A stretch of DNA of 64,000 nucleotides from assembly GCF_013204845.1 (NCBI RefSeq), contig NZ_JABMKY010000024.1, forward strand, positions 62,001 to 126,000, written 5' to 3'. The number at the start of each line of letters is the position of its first letter. The stretch's first letter is position 1. The translations under genes and the position numbers were made by a program. The DNA is from Paenibacillus qinlingensis. Lineage in GTDB: Bacteria; Bacillota; Bacilli; Paenibacillales; NBRC-103111. A model generated the notes under the pieces. The model did no database searches and had not been told where the DNA came from. It was given only the letters and a program-made list of their open reading frames with translations. This document shows positions 27,568 to 37,281 of this stretch, piece after piece.

Positions 27568-29349
27568 ATGTGGAAACTACGATCGTTTGTTAAACCGTAT
27601 TGGTTCATAACGCTGCTCGCTCCCTTGCTAATGGTGATGGAGGTTTGTATGGATTTATCACAGCCCCGTCTCATGGCGACTATAGTCAATCACGGGGTCG
27701 CCGAAGGTAATCTTGCCTTAGTGTGGTCCACAGGCATACATATGCTAGGCGTGGCCGTTGTTGGCCTGATCGGTGGCGTGGGCTGTACATTTTTCACAGT
27801 GAAGGCTGCCCAAAGTTTCGGCGCTGACCTGCGGCTAAGCGTATTCGAGAAGGTCCAATCCTTGTCGTTCCGACAATTGGATACATTCTCGACCGGTTCA
27901 CTGATCACTCGTTTGACCAGCGATGTGATGCAAATGCTGAACATCCTGCAAATTTTACTTCGCCAATTTACGCGTGAAGCGTCGCTGCTAATCGGAAGCT
28001 TGATCATGGCTGTGGTGATTTCACCTCGACTTTCCTTGATTTTGCTAGCCGTCGTTCCGATTCAATTTGTTATTTTGTATCTGTTGATGAAACGCTCTAC
28101 ACCACTTTTTCGTCAAATGCAGACGAAGATTGATCGCGTAAACACGGTTATGCAAGAGAGCACGACGGGAATTCGTGTGATCAAAGCTTTTGTACGCGCC
28201 GCCTTCGAGCGTACCCGATTTGGCCAAGCGAACACGGACCTGCTGAACGCCAGCCTTAGCTCTGCTCGCGCCTTGGCTACAAGCGGGCCGCTGATGACGT
28301 TGATTTTGAACATAAGCATTGTTGCCGTTCTCTGGTTCGGAGGTGCTCAAACATGGAGCGGTTCGATGGCCATCGGCGATTTGGCCGCATTCATCATCTA
28401 TATCAGCCAAGTGTTGTTTTCGCTTGTATCCATAACGAATACGCTGATGAATATTTCCCGTGCGCAGGTTTCCGCCGAAAGAATCCGAGAAGTGTTGGAT
28501 ACGAAGGTAGATCCGAATGAGCCTGCTCAGGATCAGGATGGACCTAAATCAGAGAAACTTGAAACTCAGCAATCTCCCCTAACATCACCTGTGATGGGCT
28601 GCGAGTTAGAATTCGACCGGGTTTCATTCGTGTATGAAGCAGCTCCCGATCAGCCAGTTCTTCATGATATTTCGTTCAAGGCATTGCCAGGTCAAACGAT
28701 TGGCATACTCGGGGCGACAGGTTCAGGTAAATCCACGCTGGTCAGCTTGATCCCGCGACTCTATGATGCGTCCAGCGGACATATTCGTCTAAATGGCGTT
28801 GATGTGAAAGAACTGCCAGTTGAGCACTTGCGTAGCCAGATTGGTATCGTGCTGCAGCAGTCCATTCTGTTTAGCGGGACGATTCGCGACAATATTCTTT
28901 TCGGCAAACCAGGAGCATCGGAGGCAGAGATGGTGGCAGTCGCCCAAGCAGCAGAGGCGGATAGCTTTATTTCCAAGCTACCTGAAGGCTATGAAGCCAA
29001 GTTGGGACAACGGGGTGTGAACCTATCCGGCGGTCAAAAGCAGCGAATAGCGATAGCTCGGGCCTTGCTTCTACGATCCCCCTTACTTGTGCTGGATGAC
29101 AGCACGAGTGCTATTGATCTAGGTACGGAGAAACGCATCCAGCGTTCTCTGCAAGCGTTGATGGCAGGCAGCACACGTATTATTATCGCCCAGCGCGTTT
29201 CCTCTGTTTTGCAGGCCGATCAAATCCTAGTCCTAGATGAGGGGCGCATCGCTGCACGAGGAACACATGAGGAACTGCTGGCGACAAGCCTGCTGTACCA
29301 AGATATTTACAACTCCCAGCAAGGGAAGGAGGAGGCTCTGCATGGCTAA
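27568..29349 (+). CDS. Heterodimeric multidrug ABC exporter, degenerate-site subunit
   Basis: 593 aa half-transporter: six-helix membrane domain (about 1-310), then an ATPase domain with Walker A GATGSGKST, signature LSGGQKQR and Walker B LLVLDDSTSAID. The catalytic glutamate is replaced by Asp (LDDS), the usual mark of the non-hydrolysing site in BmrC/BmrD- or TM287/288-type heterodimers. A charged/Gln-rich linker (about 314-345) joins the domains. The start follows AAAGGATA. It overlaps the next gene by 8 bp. Confidence 0.9.
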   Translation: MWKLRSFVKPYWFITLLAPLLMVMEVCMDLSQPRLMATIVNHGVAEGNLALVWSTGIHMLGVAVVGLIGGVGCTFFTVKAAQSFGADLRLSVFEKVQSLSFRQLDTFSTGSLITRLTSDVMQMLNILQILLRQFTREASLLIGSLIMAVVISPRLSLILLAVVPIQFVILYLLMKRSTPLFRQMQTKIDRVNTVMQESTTGIRVIKAFVRAAFERTRFGQANTDLLNASLSSARALATSGPLMTLILNISIVAVLWFGGAQTWSGSMAIGDLAAFIIYISQVLFSLVSITNTLMNISRAQVSAERIREVLDTKVDPNEPAQDQDGPKSEKLETQQSPLTSPVMGCELEFDRVSFVYEAAPDQPVLHDISFKALPGQTIGILGATGSGKSTLVSLIPRLYDASSGHIRLNGVDVKELPVEHLRSQIGIVLQQSILFSGTIRDNILFGKPGASEAEMVAVAQAAEADSFISKLPEGYEAKLGQRGVNLSGGQKQRIAIARALLLRSPLLVLDDSTSAIDLGTEKRIQRSLQALMAGSTRIIIAQRVSSVLQADQILVLDEGRIAARGTHEELLATSLLYQDIYNSQQGKEEALHG

Positions 29350-31117
29350 CAAGCAAACGCGCAAACCACGTGCAAAAAACATCGGAGCAACCCTCCTTCG
29401 AATGTGGGATTATCTGAGGCTTCAACGTACGGGACTAATCACTGTTGCGATTTTGACAGTCCTCGGCAGTGGTCTTGCCTTGCTCGGACCTTATTTAATC
29501 GGTAGAGCCATTGATGATTACATCATACCGCGAGATCGGAGTGGACTACTTGAACTCTGCCTCTTGCTGCTCGGTTGTTACGTAGTCAGTGGGGCAGCAT
29601 CTTGGATCCAATCCTATCTGATTGCTGGGGTATCCCAGCGGACCGTTTGGCAAATGAGACAGGATCTTTTTCGCCACCTGCACAAGCTGCCAATTAGTTA
29701 TTTTGACAAGACCTCTCACGGGGAACTTATGAGCCGAACGACCAATGATGTCGATAACGTTGCGACCACGCTCAGTCAAAATTTAACGCAAATTATGACC
29801 AGTATCATTATGATTGTCGGGTCTTTGATCATGATGATTACTTTGAATATTTGGCTTACGCTCATCGCCTTAATCACGGTTCCGATCGTGCTTTTCACAA
29901 CCAAACAAATCACGAAACATACCCAACGCTTGTTCAAAGAGCAGCAGCAGCGGCTCGGTGAACTGAATGGTTTAATTGAGGAGACGATCTCTGGGCAAAA
30001 GGTTGTGAAAACATTCCAACGCGAGGCCGCTGCCGTCGATCAACTCGCTGCCATCAATGGGCAGCTTCGAGTCGCGGGTACAGGTGCGCAGCAGCTCTCG
30101 GGGATGATGGGACCGAGCATGAATATGATCAATCATTTTAGCTTTATTTTACTGGCTGCTATCGGGGGTTGGATGGTGCTGAGGGGATGGACGATGGTTG
30201 GCGTAATTATTAGCTTTTTGAACTATTCGAAGCAATTTAGCCGTCCGATTAACGATCTCGCTAACCAGTATAATATGATTCAGTCGGGGATTGCGGGAGC
30301 GGAGCGAGTTTTTGAAGTGATGGATAATGAGACGGAGTATGAATCGAGTAAAGAGGGTGTCCAACTAACGGATGTCAAAGGGGAAGTCGTGTTTCAAAAC
30401 GTTTCCTTCAGCTATACGGACGAAGTGCCCACGCTGCATGAGGTTTCGTTTACTGCGGAGCCTGGTGATCTGATTGCTTTAGTGGGTCCCACGGGTGCAG
30501 GGAAGACCACAATCATCAATCTGCTAACTCGCTTCTATGATGTAAATGAGGGCTCAATTACGATAGACGGGCTCGACATTCGCGATATGGAAAAAGATAG
30601 CCTACGCAGCCAACTCGGCCTTGTGCTGCAAGATGTGTATCTGTTCTCGGGGACGATCCGAGAAAATATCCGCTTCGGCCGCTTGGACGCGACGGACGAA
30701 GAAGTGGAGGCCGCCGCGCAGCTTGCCAACGCGGACGGGTTCATTCGCAAGCTGCCGAGCGGCTATGACGCCAAGTTGACCGCCGGAGGCGGCAACTTGA
30801 GTCAGGGCCAGCGGCAGCTGCTCACGATCGCGCGGGCGATTCTCGCGGACCCCGCGATTCTTGTGCTCGACGAGGCGACGAGCTCCGTCGACACGCGCAC
30901 TGAGCAGCACATCCAGCAGGCGATGGGCGTGCTCATGAAGGGGCGAACGAGCTTCGTGATCGCCCACCGGCTCAGCACGATCCGCGAAGCGAGTGCTATT
31001 CTGGTCATCCACGGCGGCGAGATCGTGGAGCGCGGCACGCACGAAGAGCTGCTGGCGCTTCGCGGCCATTACTATGACTTGTATGCGAGCCAATTCAGCG
31101 AAGCAAGTTCGCTTTGA
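29342..31117 (+). CDS. Heterodimeric multidrug ABC exporter, catalytic subunit
   Basis: 591 aa from the ATG at 29342, with GGAAGGAGGAGG upstream inside the preceding gene. It has a six-helix exporter domain and an ATPase domain with Walker A GPTGAGKTT, signature LSQGQRQ and Walker B ILVLDEATSSVD with the intact catalytic Glu. It complements the degenerate site of its partner. Family substrates are drugs or lipids; the real one is unknown. The last 450 bp are markedly GC-rich compared with the first part. Confidence 0.9.
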   Translation: MANKQTRKPRAKNIGATLLRMWDYLRLQRTGLITVAILTVLGSGLALLGPYLIGRAIDDYIIPRDRSGLLELCLLLLGCYVVSGAASWIQSYLIAGVSQRTVWQMRQDLFRHLHKLPISYFDKTSHGELMSRTTNDVDNVATTLSQNLTQIMTSIIMIVGSLIMMITLNIWLTLIALITVPIVLFTTKQITKHTQRLFKEQQQRLGELNGLIEETISGQKVVKTFQREAAAVDQLAAINGQLRVAGTGAQQLSGMMGPSMNMINHFSFILLAAIGGWMVLRGWTMVGVIISFLNYSKQFSRPINDLANQYNMIQSGIAGAERVFEVMDNETEYESSKEGVQLTDVKGEVVFQNVSFSYTDEVPTLHEVSFTAEPGDLIALVGPTGAGKTTIINLLTRFYDVNEGSITIDGLDIRDMEKDSLRSQLGLVLQDVYLFSGTIRENIRFGRLDATDEEVEAAAQLANADGFIRKLPSGYDAKLTAGGGNLSQGQRQLLTIARAILADPAILVLDEATSSVDTRTEQHIQQAMGVLMKGRTSFVIAHRLSTIREASAILVIHGGEIVERGTHEELLALRGHYYDLYASQFSEASSL

Positions 31118-31147
31118 CGGACGGACTTGGAGTCCGGCAAGAAATAG

Positions 31148-31181
31148 AAAGGGAGTTCCCGTGGTGGGGAACTCCCTTTTT
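31148..31181 (+). terminator. Terminator of the marR-ABC operon
   Basis: AAAGGGAGTTCCC and GGGAACTCCCTTT arms followed by a T run; perfect 13-bp stem. Confidence 0.88.
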
Positions 31182-31209
31182 GGACTGGTGCGGCAGGCAC
31201 CAGTACTTT

Positions 31210-31357
31210 CACCAAACTCAGCTGCCCGCGAAACCCATCAATCCTTCACTAACCCCGCCATATTGGCCAACACACTCGTCCTTCACCAAACTTAGCTGCC
31301 CGCGAAACCCATCAGTCTTCCACCAAGCCCCCGCATCTGCCAATCCGCCACCAACCA
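31210..31357. repeat. Two copies of a 74-bp C-rich unit
   Basis: CACCAAACTCAGCTGCCCGC (31210) recurs as CACCAAACTTAGCTGCCCGC (31284), both followed by GAAACCCATCA. In style it resembles the 72-bp array at 26.4 kb: C-rich strand, CACCA start, AGCT inside. Confidence 0.8.
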
Positions 31358-31548
31358 ATTAACTGGATTTTCTCCATCTATTCCAGCTCATTTTCCCTTG
31401 GTGCGACGAATAACTGGATTTCCTACAGCTAATTCAGGCCATTTCCGCCTAAATAGCTCCATATGCCGGAATTAGCTGTACTTTTTCCAGTTAAACTCAG
31501 AAATCGGTGAAATCAGTCAACATTAGCTGTAGTTTTTACAGTTAATGT
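31358..31548. repeat. Four-dyad dispersed repeat, class I, copy C
   Basis: Dyad anchors at 31360, 31411, 31473 and 31524 (steps 51, 62, 51). The fourth has arms TTAGCTGTA and TACAGTTAA. It lies in the convergent gap between the ABC exporter and the diguanylate cyclase gene. Confidence 0.88.
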
Positions 31549-31640
31549 TCACCGCGTGGGGGCGAACGGTTTTTTTACAGTTAATGCTCCCCCTGTGAGG
31601 GTGAACAGTTCTTTACAGCTATTCCTCACCGCGAGGTGCC
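31538..31640. repeat. 39/38-bp tandem tail growing from copy C
   Basis: The right arm of the fourth dyad plus its flank (ACAGTTAATG, then TTCACCGCG...GGCGAAC) repeats with ACAG at 31538, 31577 and 31615 (steps 39 and 38). The last copy runs into the 3' end of the diguanylate cyclase gene. Confidence 0.75.
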
Positions 31641-33215
31641 GAACGTTGCCTCCACAGGACCGTCATAAACTTGGACCTGATTCCGTCCCGCCCGTTTGGC
31701 CTGATACAAGGCCATATCAGCATGCTTCAAAAGCATCTCCAAAGACTCTCCTCGATGGCTTGCCTGCGTTAATCCGAAACTCGCAGTTATGGCAATTGTT
31801 CCATAACTGCCGCTCATCGGCTTAGCTGCGAGCTTTGCACGAATCTTTTCGGCGAGAAAGGCCGCCTCATCCAGCGAGCAGGCAGGAAATGCGATGACAA
31901 ACTCCTCGCCCCCATACCTGGCAATCAGCACACTAGGTACATCTGCCTCAATTTGCCTGGCCACCTGCACCACGTGCTGAATAGCCAGATCGCCAACATC
32001 GTGACCGTAGGTATCATTGATTTTCTTGAAATGATCAATATCGAAGAGCAGGATGCATGTCGATTTCTCGCCAATCAGATCATCTTCCAGAATAATCTTA
32101 CCCCGACGCAGAAACTCCGTTCGATTCAGCAGCTTCGTCAAACCATCATAATAGGCAAGCCGTTCTAATTGATCTTGGAGCAGTTTCTGCTCTGTGACGT
32201 CGATCAGCATCAGTAGGCTCCCGATCGGCTCCCCATTGCGTCCCCGTACAACGGAGGAGCGGATCTGGTAATAGAATTCCTTGCCATCGGCGGCATGCCA
32301 ACTAAATTCCTCCTGTGCACCGTCTTGTGATCGCACCACGGGAAACGGTTTTCCCGCCAACCGAATCCAAGCTTCATCGAGCGTTAGTCCAAGTGTGTCG
32401 GTTGTTAGTCCTGGAAACATCGAGTTAATTACACCGTTGAAGTCCACCAGTCGGTCGGCGAAGTCCAGCACAATAGCACCTTCACGCATACTTTCAAAAA
32501 TACGATCCTTTGCAATCGGAATAATCGTCAACATCCGTGTAGACACAATCGCCCAGATGTACATGGCAGAAGTGATACAAAGAAGCATGGGTACGGGGTC
32601 AATGCCATAAGGTGTTATGCCCATCAGATAGACGAATGCACCGATCATTGGCATGAATTGTCCCATGATTAGGGTTATGAGCTGTAAACGGTAGGCTTTT
32701 TTAGTTTGACGCCATCTGCGTAGAAGCAAGACGACCGCTGCCAGCATACATCCGAATATATAAGCGCCGTGAACGATGTAATATTGTCCGATGACGATAT
32801 CTGTAGTAGGGAAGGGGACATTTTCGCGAAAATATATGTCTTTATAAAATAAATGATGATATTCATTCGTGCTCACCATAAAGAAGGTAATGGCTGGAAT
32901 GACGAAGAGTGCTGCTATCTTACTACGAGTCAAGTTCATGCCAACGTACTGCATGACAATCAGTAGACCAATGGCAGGCGCCGCTCCGATGCCGATATAT
33001 TCGAGAATCGTCCATCGTTTTACTTCGGCTAACGTACTGCTGGCCATTTCAAAAGCATGAGCAAAAATATAAATAGCTTCTGTAGCCGTATAGATGACGA
33101 ATGTATAAGCACCGGGGATTTCTTTGCGTTTGATATAGGCATACATGCATAGAAAGACGGTGAAAACTCCCGAGGTCGCGATAAGTGAAATGAACATGGT
33201 TAGTTTAGGATCCAT
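31626..33215 (-). CDS. Membrane diguanylate cyclase (7TM-type N-terminus, PAS, GGDEF)
   Basis: 529 aa. The N-terminal half is a seven-to-eight-helix membrane sensor like those of 7TM histidine kinases. A PAS domain (FESMREGAIVLDFADRLVDF ... VDVTEQKLLQDQLERLA) precedes a GGDEF domain with the active motif RYGGEEFVIAFP and DIDHFKKINDTYGHDVGD. No RxxD inhibitory site is seen in the usual place. It makes c-di-GMP from GTP. The ATG at 33215 follows GGAGTG by six bases. The last codons lie in a repeat tail. Confidence 0.9.
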   Translation of the reverse strand: MDPKLTMFISLIATSGVFTVFLCMYAYIKRKEIPGAYTFVIYTATEAIYIFAHAFEMASSTLAEVKRWTILEYIGIGAAPAIGLLIVMQYVGMNLTRSKIAALFVIPAITFFMVSTNEYHHLFYKDIYFRENVPFPTTDIVIGQYYIVHGAYIFGCMLAAVVLLLRRWRQTKKAYRLQLITLIMGQFMPMIGAFVYLMGITPYGIDPVPMLLCITSAMYIWAIVSTRMLTIIPIAKDRIFESMREGAIVLDFADRLVDFNGVINSMFPGLTTDTLGLTLDEAWIRLAGKPFPVVRSQDGAQEEFSWHAADGKEFYYQIRSSVVRGRNGEPIGSLLMLIDVTEQKLLQDQLERLAYYDGLTKLLNRTEFLRRGKIILEDDLIGEKSTCILLFDIDHFKKINDTYGHDVGDLAIQHVVQVARQIEADVPSVLIARYGGEEFVIAFPACSLDEAAFLAEKIRAKLAAKPMSGSYGTIAITASFGLTQASHRGESLEMLLKHADMALYQAKRAGRNQVQVYDGPVEATFGTSR

Positions 33216-33421
33216 GGGTCGCACTCCAGTGTTTGTAGAATGATAAGTAAACTTGTCGATTTAATGGTATCACATCCTTGCGTGCGGTCATAGGAAACAC
33301 ATGGAAAATGTGAGGGAACGCAAAGGTATGCAAAGAGATACAAGAATGGAAAGGAGATACAAAATTTAGTAAACTAATAGAATCAAGTGAAGCGATGAGA
33401 AATAGCTTGGAGGCGCCGAAT

Positions 33422-34411
33422 ATGGATAGCTTTAACGCAATAGTCGTAGAGCGGATACAGGATCAGTTTTCTTGCCAAATAAAACAATTGCGCATGGAGG
33501 ATTTACCCGCTGGGGAAGTGACGATCCGCGTCGCTTACTCCGGTATTAATTATAAAGATGCGATGGCTTGCAGCCCATCGGGGCGAGTTCTGCGCCAGTA
33601 CCCGATGGTACCTGGCATCGATTTGGCGGGTACGGTCGTGGCCTCGTCAGATCCCCGCTATCGCGAGGGGGATGAGGTGCTCGTGACCAGCTACGAGCTG
33701 GGCACAGGGCATTTCGGCGGGTTCAGCGCGTATGCGCGCGTCCCTGCCGATTGGGTTGTGCAGCTCCCGCAGGGACTGACCCATCGCGAAGCGATGATTC
33801 TTGGCACAGCGGGATTGACAGCAGCTCTGTCCATTCACCGAATGGAGCAGAATGGGCTGCGCAAGGAGCAGGGACCCGTGCTCGTGCGAGGGGCTACGGG
33901 TGGTGTGGGCAGCAGCAGCGTCTCGATGCTCGCCGCCCTCGGTTATGAAGTAGAGGCCAGCACAGGGAAGTCCGCTGACCATGCGTATTTGCTTGAGCTT
34001 GGTGCAACGCGTGTGCTAACTCGGGAGGAGCTATCGCCTGCTGAAAGTAAGCCAATCAGCAAGGAGTACTGGGCTGGTGCGGTTGATCCTGTGGGAGGCT
34101 CGGCACTCGCGCATGTGCTCAGTCGAATGAAGTACGGCGCCTCCGTGGCGCTGAGTGGATTGACGGGCGGCGCGGATTTTGCGGCGACGGTGTATCCTTT
34201 TATCCTGCGAGGCGTGAATGTACTAGGGATTGATTCTGTCTATTGTCCGTCAGCAGTGAGAAAGACGCTCTGGGAGCGGATGGCCACGGAACTGAAGCCA
34301 CGGCTGCTCGAGCAGACGGTATATAAGGAAGTCCGGCTGGATGAGGTTGCTAAGGCTGGGCAGTTAGTGTTAGAAGGTAAGGTCAGAGGCAGGGTATTGG
34401 TTCGGTTGTAA
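33422..34411 (+). CDS. YhdH/YhfP-family NADPH-dependent quinone/acryloyl-CoA-type oxidoreductase
   Basis: 329 aa medium-chain dehydrogenase/reductase without zinc ligands. The N-terminal GroES-like part has YSGINYKDAMA and PGIDLAGTV. The nucleotide-binding loop is GATGGVGSSSVSML. The length equals that of B. subtilis YhfP. The ATG at 33422 has TTGGAGG upstream. Whether it acts on quinones or on enoyl-CoA (AcuI-like) cannot be decided here. The nitrilase-family gene follows 40 bp downstream. Confidence 0.83.
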   Translation: MDSFNAIVVERIQDQFSCQIKQLRMEDLPAGEVTIRVAYSGINYKDAMACSPSGRVLRQYPMVPGIDLAGTVVASSDPRYREGDEVLVTSYELGTGHFGGFSAYARVPADWVVQLPQGLTHREAMILGTAGLTAALSIHRMEQNGLRKEQGPVLVRGATGGVGSSSVSMLAALGYEVEASTGKSADHAYLLELGATRVLTREELSPAESKPISKEYWAGAVDPVGGSALAHVLSRMKYGASVALSGLTGGADFAATVYPFILRGVNVLGIDSVYCPSAVRKTLWERMATELKPRLLEQTVYKEVRLDEVAKAGQLVLEGKVRGRVLVRL

Positions 34412-34451
34412 CCGGGTCGTTAGAATAATGTGGTGGAGGAGTGTTGGAATC

Positions 34452-35309
34452 ATGAAAATGCGGGTATCCGCTGTTCAATATCATTTACATACGATAAGCA
34501 GCTTTGAAGAGTTTGCCGCACAGGTGGAGCATTATGTGAAAGTGGCTCAGGAGTTTGAGGCGGATTTCGTCCTGTTCCCGGAGTTGTTCACCACACAGCT
34601 GATGTCTATTGGCGATGAGAACGGCAAGGCGTTGCCGATAGAGGCACTGCCTTCTTTTACAGAAGCGTATCGCGACTTATTTCAGGGACTTGCTCAGCAA
34701 ACGGGCATGCATTTAATTGGCGGCACGCACATTACGTCTGAGGGGGACAAGCTGTTCAATACAGCGTTCTTGTTCTATCCAGATGGTCGAATTGGCGAGC
34801 AAAAGAAGCTGCATATTACTCCGACAGAAGTAAAGGAATGGGGAATGGGTGCGGGGGATTCTCTGCAGGTTTTTGATACAGACAAGGGGCGGATTGCCAT
34901 TCTGGTCTGTTACGATGTAGAATTCCCCGAAATCGTGCGGATGGCCAGAGCCCGTGGGGCAGATGTCCTGTTCGCTCCTTCGTGTACGGATGATCGGCAT
35001 GGGTTCCATCGCGTTCGGTATACGTGTCATGCCCGGACGATTGAGAATCAGATCTATGTCGTAACCACAGGGACGGTTGGCGCCTTACCAACGGTTGATT
35101 TTATGAGAGCAAACTTCGGGCAAGCGGCTGTCATTACGCCTAATGATGTGCCGTTCCCGCCTAAAGGCATTCTCGTCGAAGGGGAAATTAATGGCGATAT
35201 GGTTGTGACCGCTGATCTTGATCTCTCGCTGTTGGCAGTCGTTCGGGAGCGGGGCTCTGTCACTACCTGGCGTGACCGCCGGACGGATTTGTATACGGAT
35301 TGGTCATGA
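34452..35309 (+). CDS. Nitrilase-superfamily carbon-nitrogen hydrolase
   Basis: 285 aa. The catalytic triad of the family is visible: Glu in LFPELFTTQL, Lys in KKLHITPTE, Cys in VCYDVEFPEI. It hydrolyses a non-peptide C-N bond (amide or related), substrate unknown. GGAGGA lies about 11 bases before the ATG at 34452. It is followed after four bases by an acetyltransferase gene, and the two are often neighbours in Firmicutes, so they may act in one pathway. Confidence 0.85.
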   Translation: MKMRVSAVQYHLHTISSFEEFAAQVEHYVKVAQEFEADFVLFPELFTTQLMSIGDENGKALPIEALPSFTEAYRDLFQGLAQQTGMHLIGGTHITSEGDKLFNTAFLFYPDGRIGEQKKLHITPTEVKEWGMGAGDSLQVFDTDKGRIAILVCYDVEFPEIVRMARARGADVLFAPSCTDDRHGFHRVRYTCHARTIENQIYVVTTGTVGALPTVDFMRANFGQAAVITPNDVPFPPKGILVEGEINGDMVVTADLDLSLLAVVRERGSVTTWRDRRTDLYTDWS

Positions 35310-35313
35310 TGCC

Positions 35314-35988
35314 ATGAGAAAACATCTCTATGTATTTGATGGCGATACTCCCGTTGAGGCGATTATCCGTACTTATGGCGTGGCCGATTTCGATGGGTTG
35401 ATTGCTGTTCAGCAGGCGAGTTTTCCACCCCCTTTTCCATCTGAACTCTGGTGGACGAGGGAGCAACTGACGGAGCATGTGACTCGGTTTCCCGAGGGGG
35501 CGCTGTGTGTGGAAGTGGCGGGTCAGGTTGTAGGCTCGATCACGGGACTCCGTGTGGACAGTGAGGTTATGGCGGCTAGCTCTGATCACAGCTGGTCAAC
35601 GGTAACGGATAGTGGGTTTATCCGCACGCATCATTCGGCTGGGGACACACTCTACATTGTGGATGTCTGCATCATGCCAGCGTATCGTAAGCTTGGGTTA
35701 GGCAAGTGGCTTATGCAGTCCATGTATGAAGTCGTCGTTCAGTTAGGGTTGGCAAGGTTGCTTGGAGGCGGGCGGATGCCAGGCTACCATAAGGTAGCTG
35801 CAGCGATGAGTGCTGATAGCTATGTGGAGGCCGTAATGGCTGGGAGGATGAAGGACCCGGTAATTACTTTTTTGCTAAGATGCGGCCGAACGCCGGTAAG
35901 CGTGGTTGCGGAGTACTTGGAGGATGAGGAATCGCTGAATCATGCGCTGTTGATGGAGTGGCGGAATCCTTTTACATATTACAAATAG
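35314..35988 (+). CDS. GNAT-family N-acetyltransferase
   Basis: 224 aa. The central GNAT core shows LYIVDVCIMPAYRKLGLGKW, matching the acetyl-CoA-binding motif A (RxxGxG-like), after a variable N-terminal part. The start at 35314 follows the stop of the hydrolase by four bases and has only a weak ribosome site, so translational coupling is likely. Substrate unknown. Confidence 0.75.
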   Translation: MRKHLYVFDGDTPVEAIIRTYGVADFDGLIAVQQASFPPPFPSELWWTREQLTEHVTRFPEGALCVEVAGQVVGSITGLRVDSEVMAASSDHSWSTVTDSGFIRTHHSAGDTLYIVDVCIMPAYRKLGLGKWLMQSMYEVVVQLGLARLLGGGRMPGYHKVAAAMSADSYVEAVMAGRMKDPVITFLLRCGRTPVSVVAEYLEDEESLNHALLMEWRNPFTYYK

Positions 35989-36003
35989 GAGTGAGTTGAC
36001 CTT

Positions 36004-36675
36004 ATGGAATTCATACGTATAACGAGTATTGAGGATTCGTTGTTTCGATCGATGCACGATTTGATGAAAGAGGTATTTCCGCCGGAGGAAGTACTGGATT
36101 TCCCCTTATGGAAAGAGCCGTTAGAAGACCCGGGCATTCGTGTTTTTGTTGCCGTGCATGAAGGTAAAGTGGTCGGTACGACGGAGTACCGCTATTATGA
36201 GGATTGGCAAGTGGCGATGACGGATTTCACCATTATTGGTGGAGCTGGGCTTGGGATCGGTCGGTTTCTAGCGAGAAAACGCTGGCAGGATCTTGAGCGA
36301 CTTGCGGCAGAATCAGGTAAGCCAATGCTCGGGATGTTCGCTGAGATTTACGATCCGTATCGGATCGAGGGACATGCTTTTGGGGGCGTGAAGCCGATGG
36401 ACCCTTACGTCAGGCGTGAGGTGCTGTCGCATCTTGGTTACAAGCGGATTGATTTTCCTTACGTGCACCCATCCTGGGAGAACAATGGGGAAGCTGTGGA
36501 GGAACTGGATCTTTGTTTTCTGCCAACAGATGAAGATCAAGCGGAGATCAGTGCAGCGTTGGTGGCGAAATTCTTACGTCAGTATTATGCAGTACTTGCG
36601 AATAAGCCACATGCGTGGGAAGCGATGGTTGATGGTTTAGAAGGGAAAGAGAAGCTGGCGCTGTTGCCATTGTAA
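36004..36675 (+). CDS. GNAT-like protein of unknown substrate
   Basis: 223 aa. The N-terminal half has the beta-alpha pattern of an acyltransferase (VFVAVHEGKVVGTTEYRYYE). The glycine-rich stretch GGAGLGIGRFLARKRW would fill the acetyl-CoA loop, though it lacks the normal R/QxxGxG/A. The start follows TAGGAGTGA. It is last in a run hydrolase - GNAT - GNAT-like with gaps of 4 and 15 bases, closed by a terminator, suggesting one transcript. Confidence 0.6.
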   Translation: MEFIRITSIEDSLFRSMHDLMKEVFPPEEVLDFPLWKEPLEDPGIRVFVAVHEGKVVGTTEYRYYEDWQVAMTDFTIIGGAGLGIGRFLARKRWQDLERLAAESGKPMLGMFAEIYDPYRIEGHAFGGVKPMDPYVRREVLSHLGYKRIDFPYVHPSWENNGEAVEELDLCFLPTDEDQAEISAALVAKFLRQYYAVLANKPHAWEAMVDGLEGKEKLALLPL

Positions 36676-36695
36676 GTGGTGTGAGCTAGGCAAAA

Positions 36696-36725
36696 AGGAG
36701 TCCAAATGGACTCCTGTATTTCTTT
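36696..36725. terminator. Hairpin between convergent genes
   Basis: AGGAGTCC-AAAT-GGACTCCT, followed by a T-rich stretch on the plus strand and preceded by AAAA that gives a T run on the minus strand. Confidence 0.75.
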
Positions 36726-36738
36726 CTAGGTTAAATGT

Positions 36739-37188
36739 CTACCAACCGAAATCCAGTGTTTTACCTGTCTCGGCTAGGGTCTTGATGTTGCTGAGAATCA
36801 TCCACCAGCTGGCCTTAGTTGACTCAAAGCTTGGGTGGTCTGGTGTCCATTGATCGTTCACAAGGGTCAATTTCGTACAGCTTCCAACCGTTTCTAGGGT
36901 AATTGTCATGCGTGATTCAAACTCTGCATGGTTCTCCCGATAGGAAGGACCTGCATGCTCGGTGCAGCTGAGTAATTTCTCAGGCTCATAAGCCAATATT
37001 TTGCCATACACATGCACCGTTTCATCGCCATCTTGACCAGGGCCAATATAGGAATAGTCCGAGCCAATTTCAAAGGTTGAATGCAGCACGCTGCCAAATA
37101 AAATTTGTCGAGTACCCTCTGGTGTGATAAGAATATCCCAAACTTGCTTCGTACTTGCACCAATATAAAATTCATACTTTAGCTCCAT
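36739..37188 (-). CDS. SRPBCC (AHSA1/START-like) domain protein
   Basis: 149 aa. The opening MELKYEFYIGASTKQVWDIL is the typical first strand and helix of the SRPBCC fold, and LTLVNDQWTPDHPSFE with the final helix ISNIKTLAETG fits the AHSA1 subgroup. These bind small hydrophobic ligands or stress factors. The ATG at 37188 is chosen; a GTG 12 bases earlier sits too close to AAGGAG. It is divergent from an AraC regulator. Confidence 0.78.
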   Translation of the reverse strand: MELKYEFYIGASTKQVWDILITPEGTRQILFGSVLHSTFEIGSDYSYIGPGQDGDETVHVYGKILAYEPEKLLSCTEHAGPSYRENHAEFESRMTITLETVGSCTKLTLVNDQWTPDHPSFESTKASWWMILSNIKTLAETGKTLDFGW

Positions 37189-37281
37189 AACCGCTCGCAC
37201 TCCTTCGCTTCTGTGATCCTACCTATCATACGGCAACTGTTGTTCCCATGTATTGTAAAAACGCGACAAGGAGTGTTCGAT

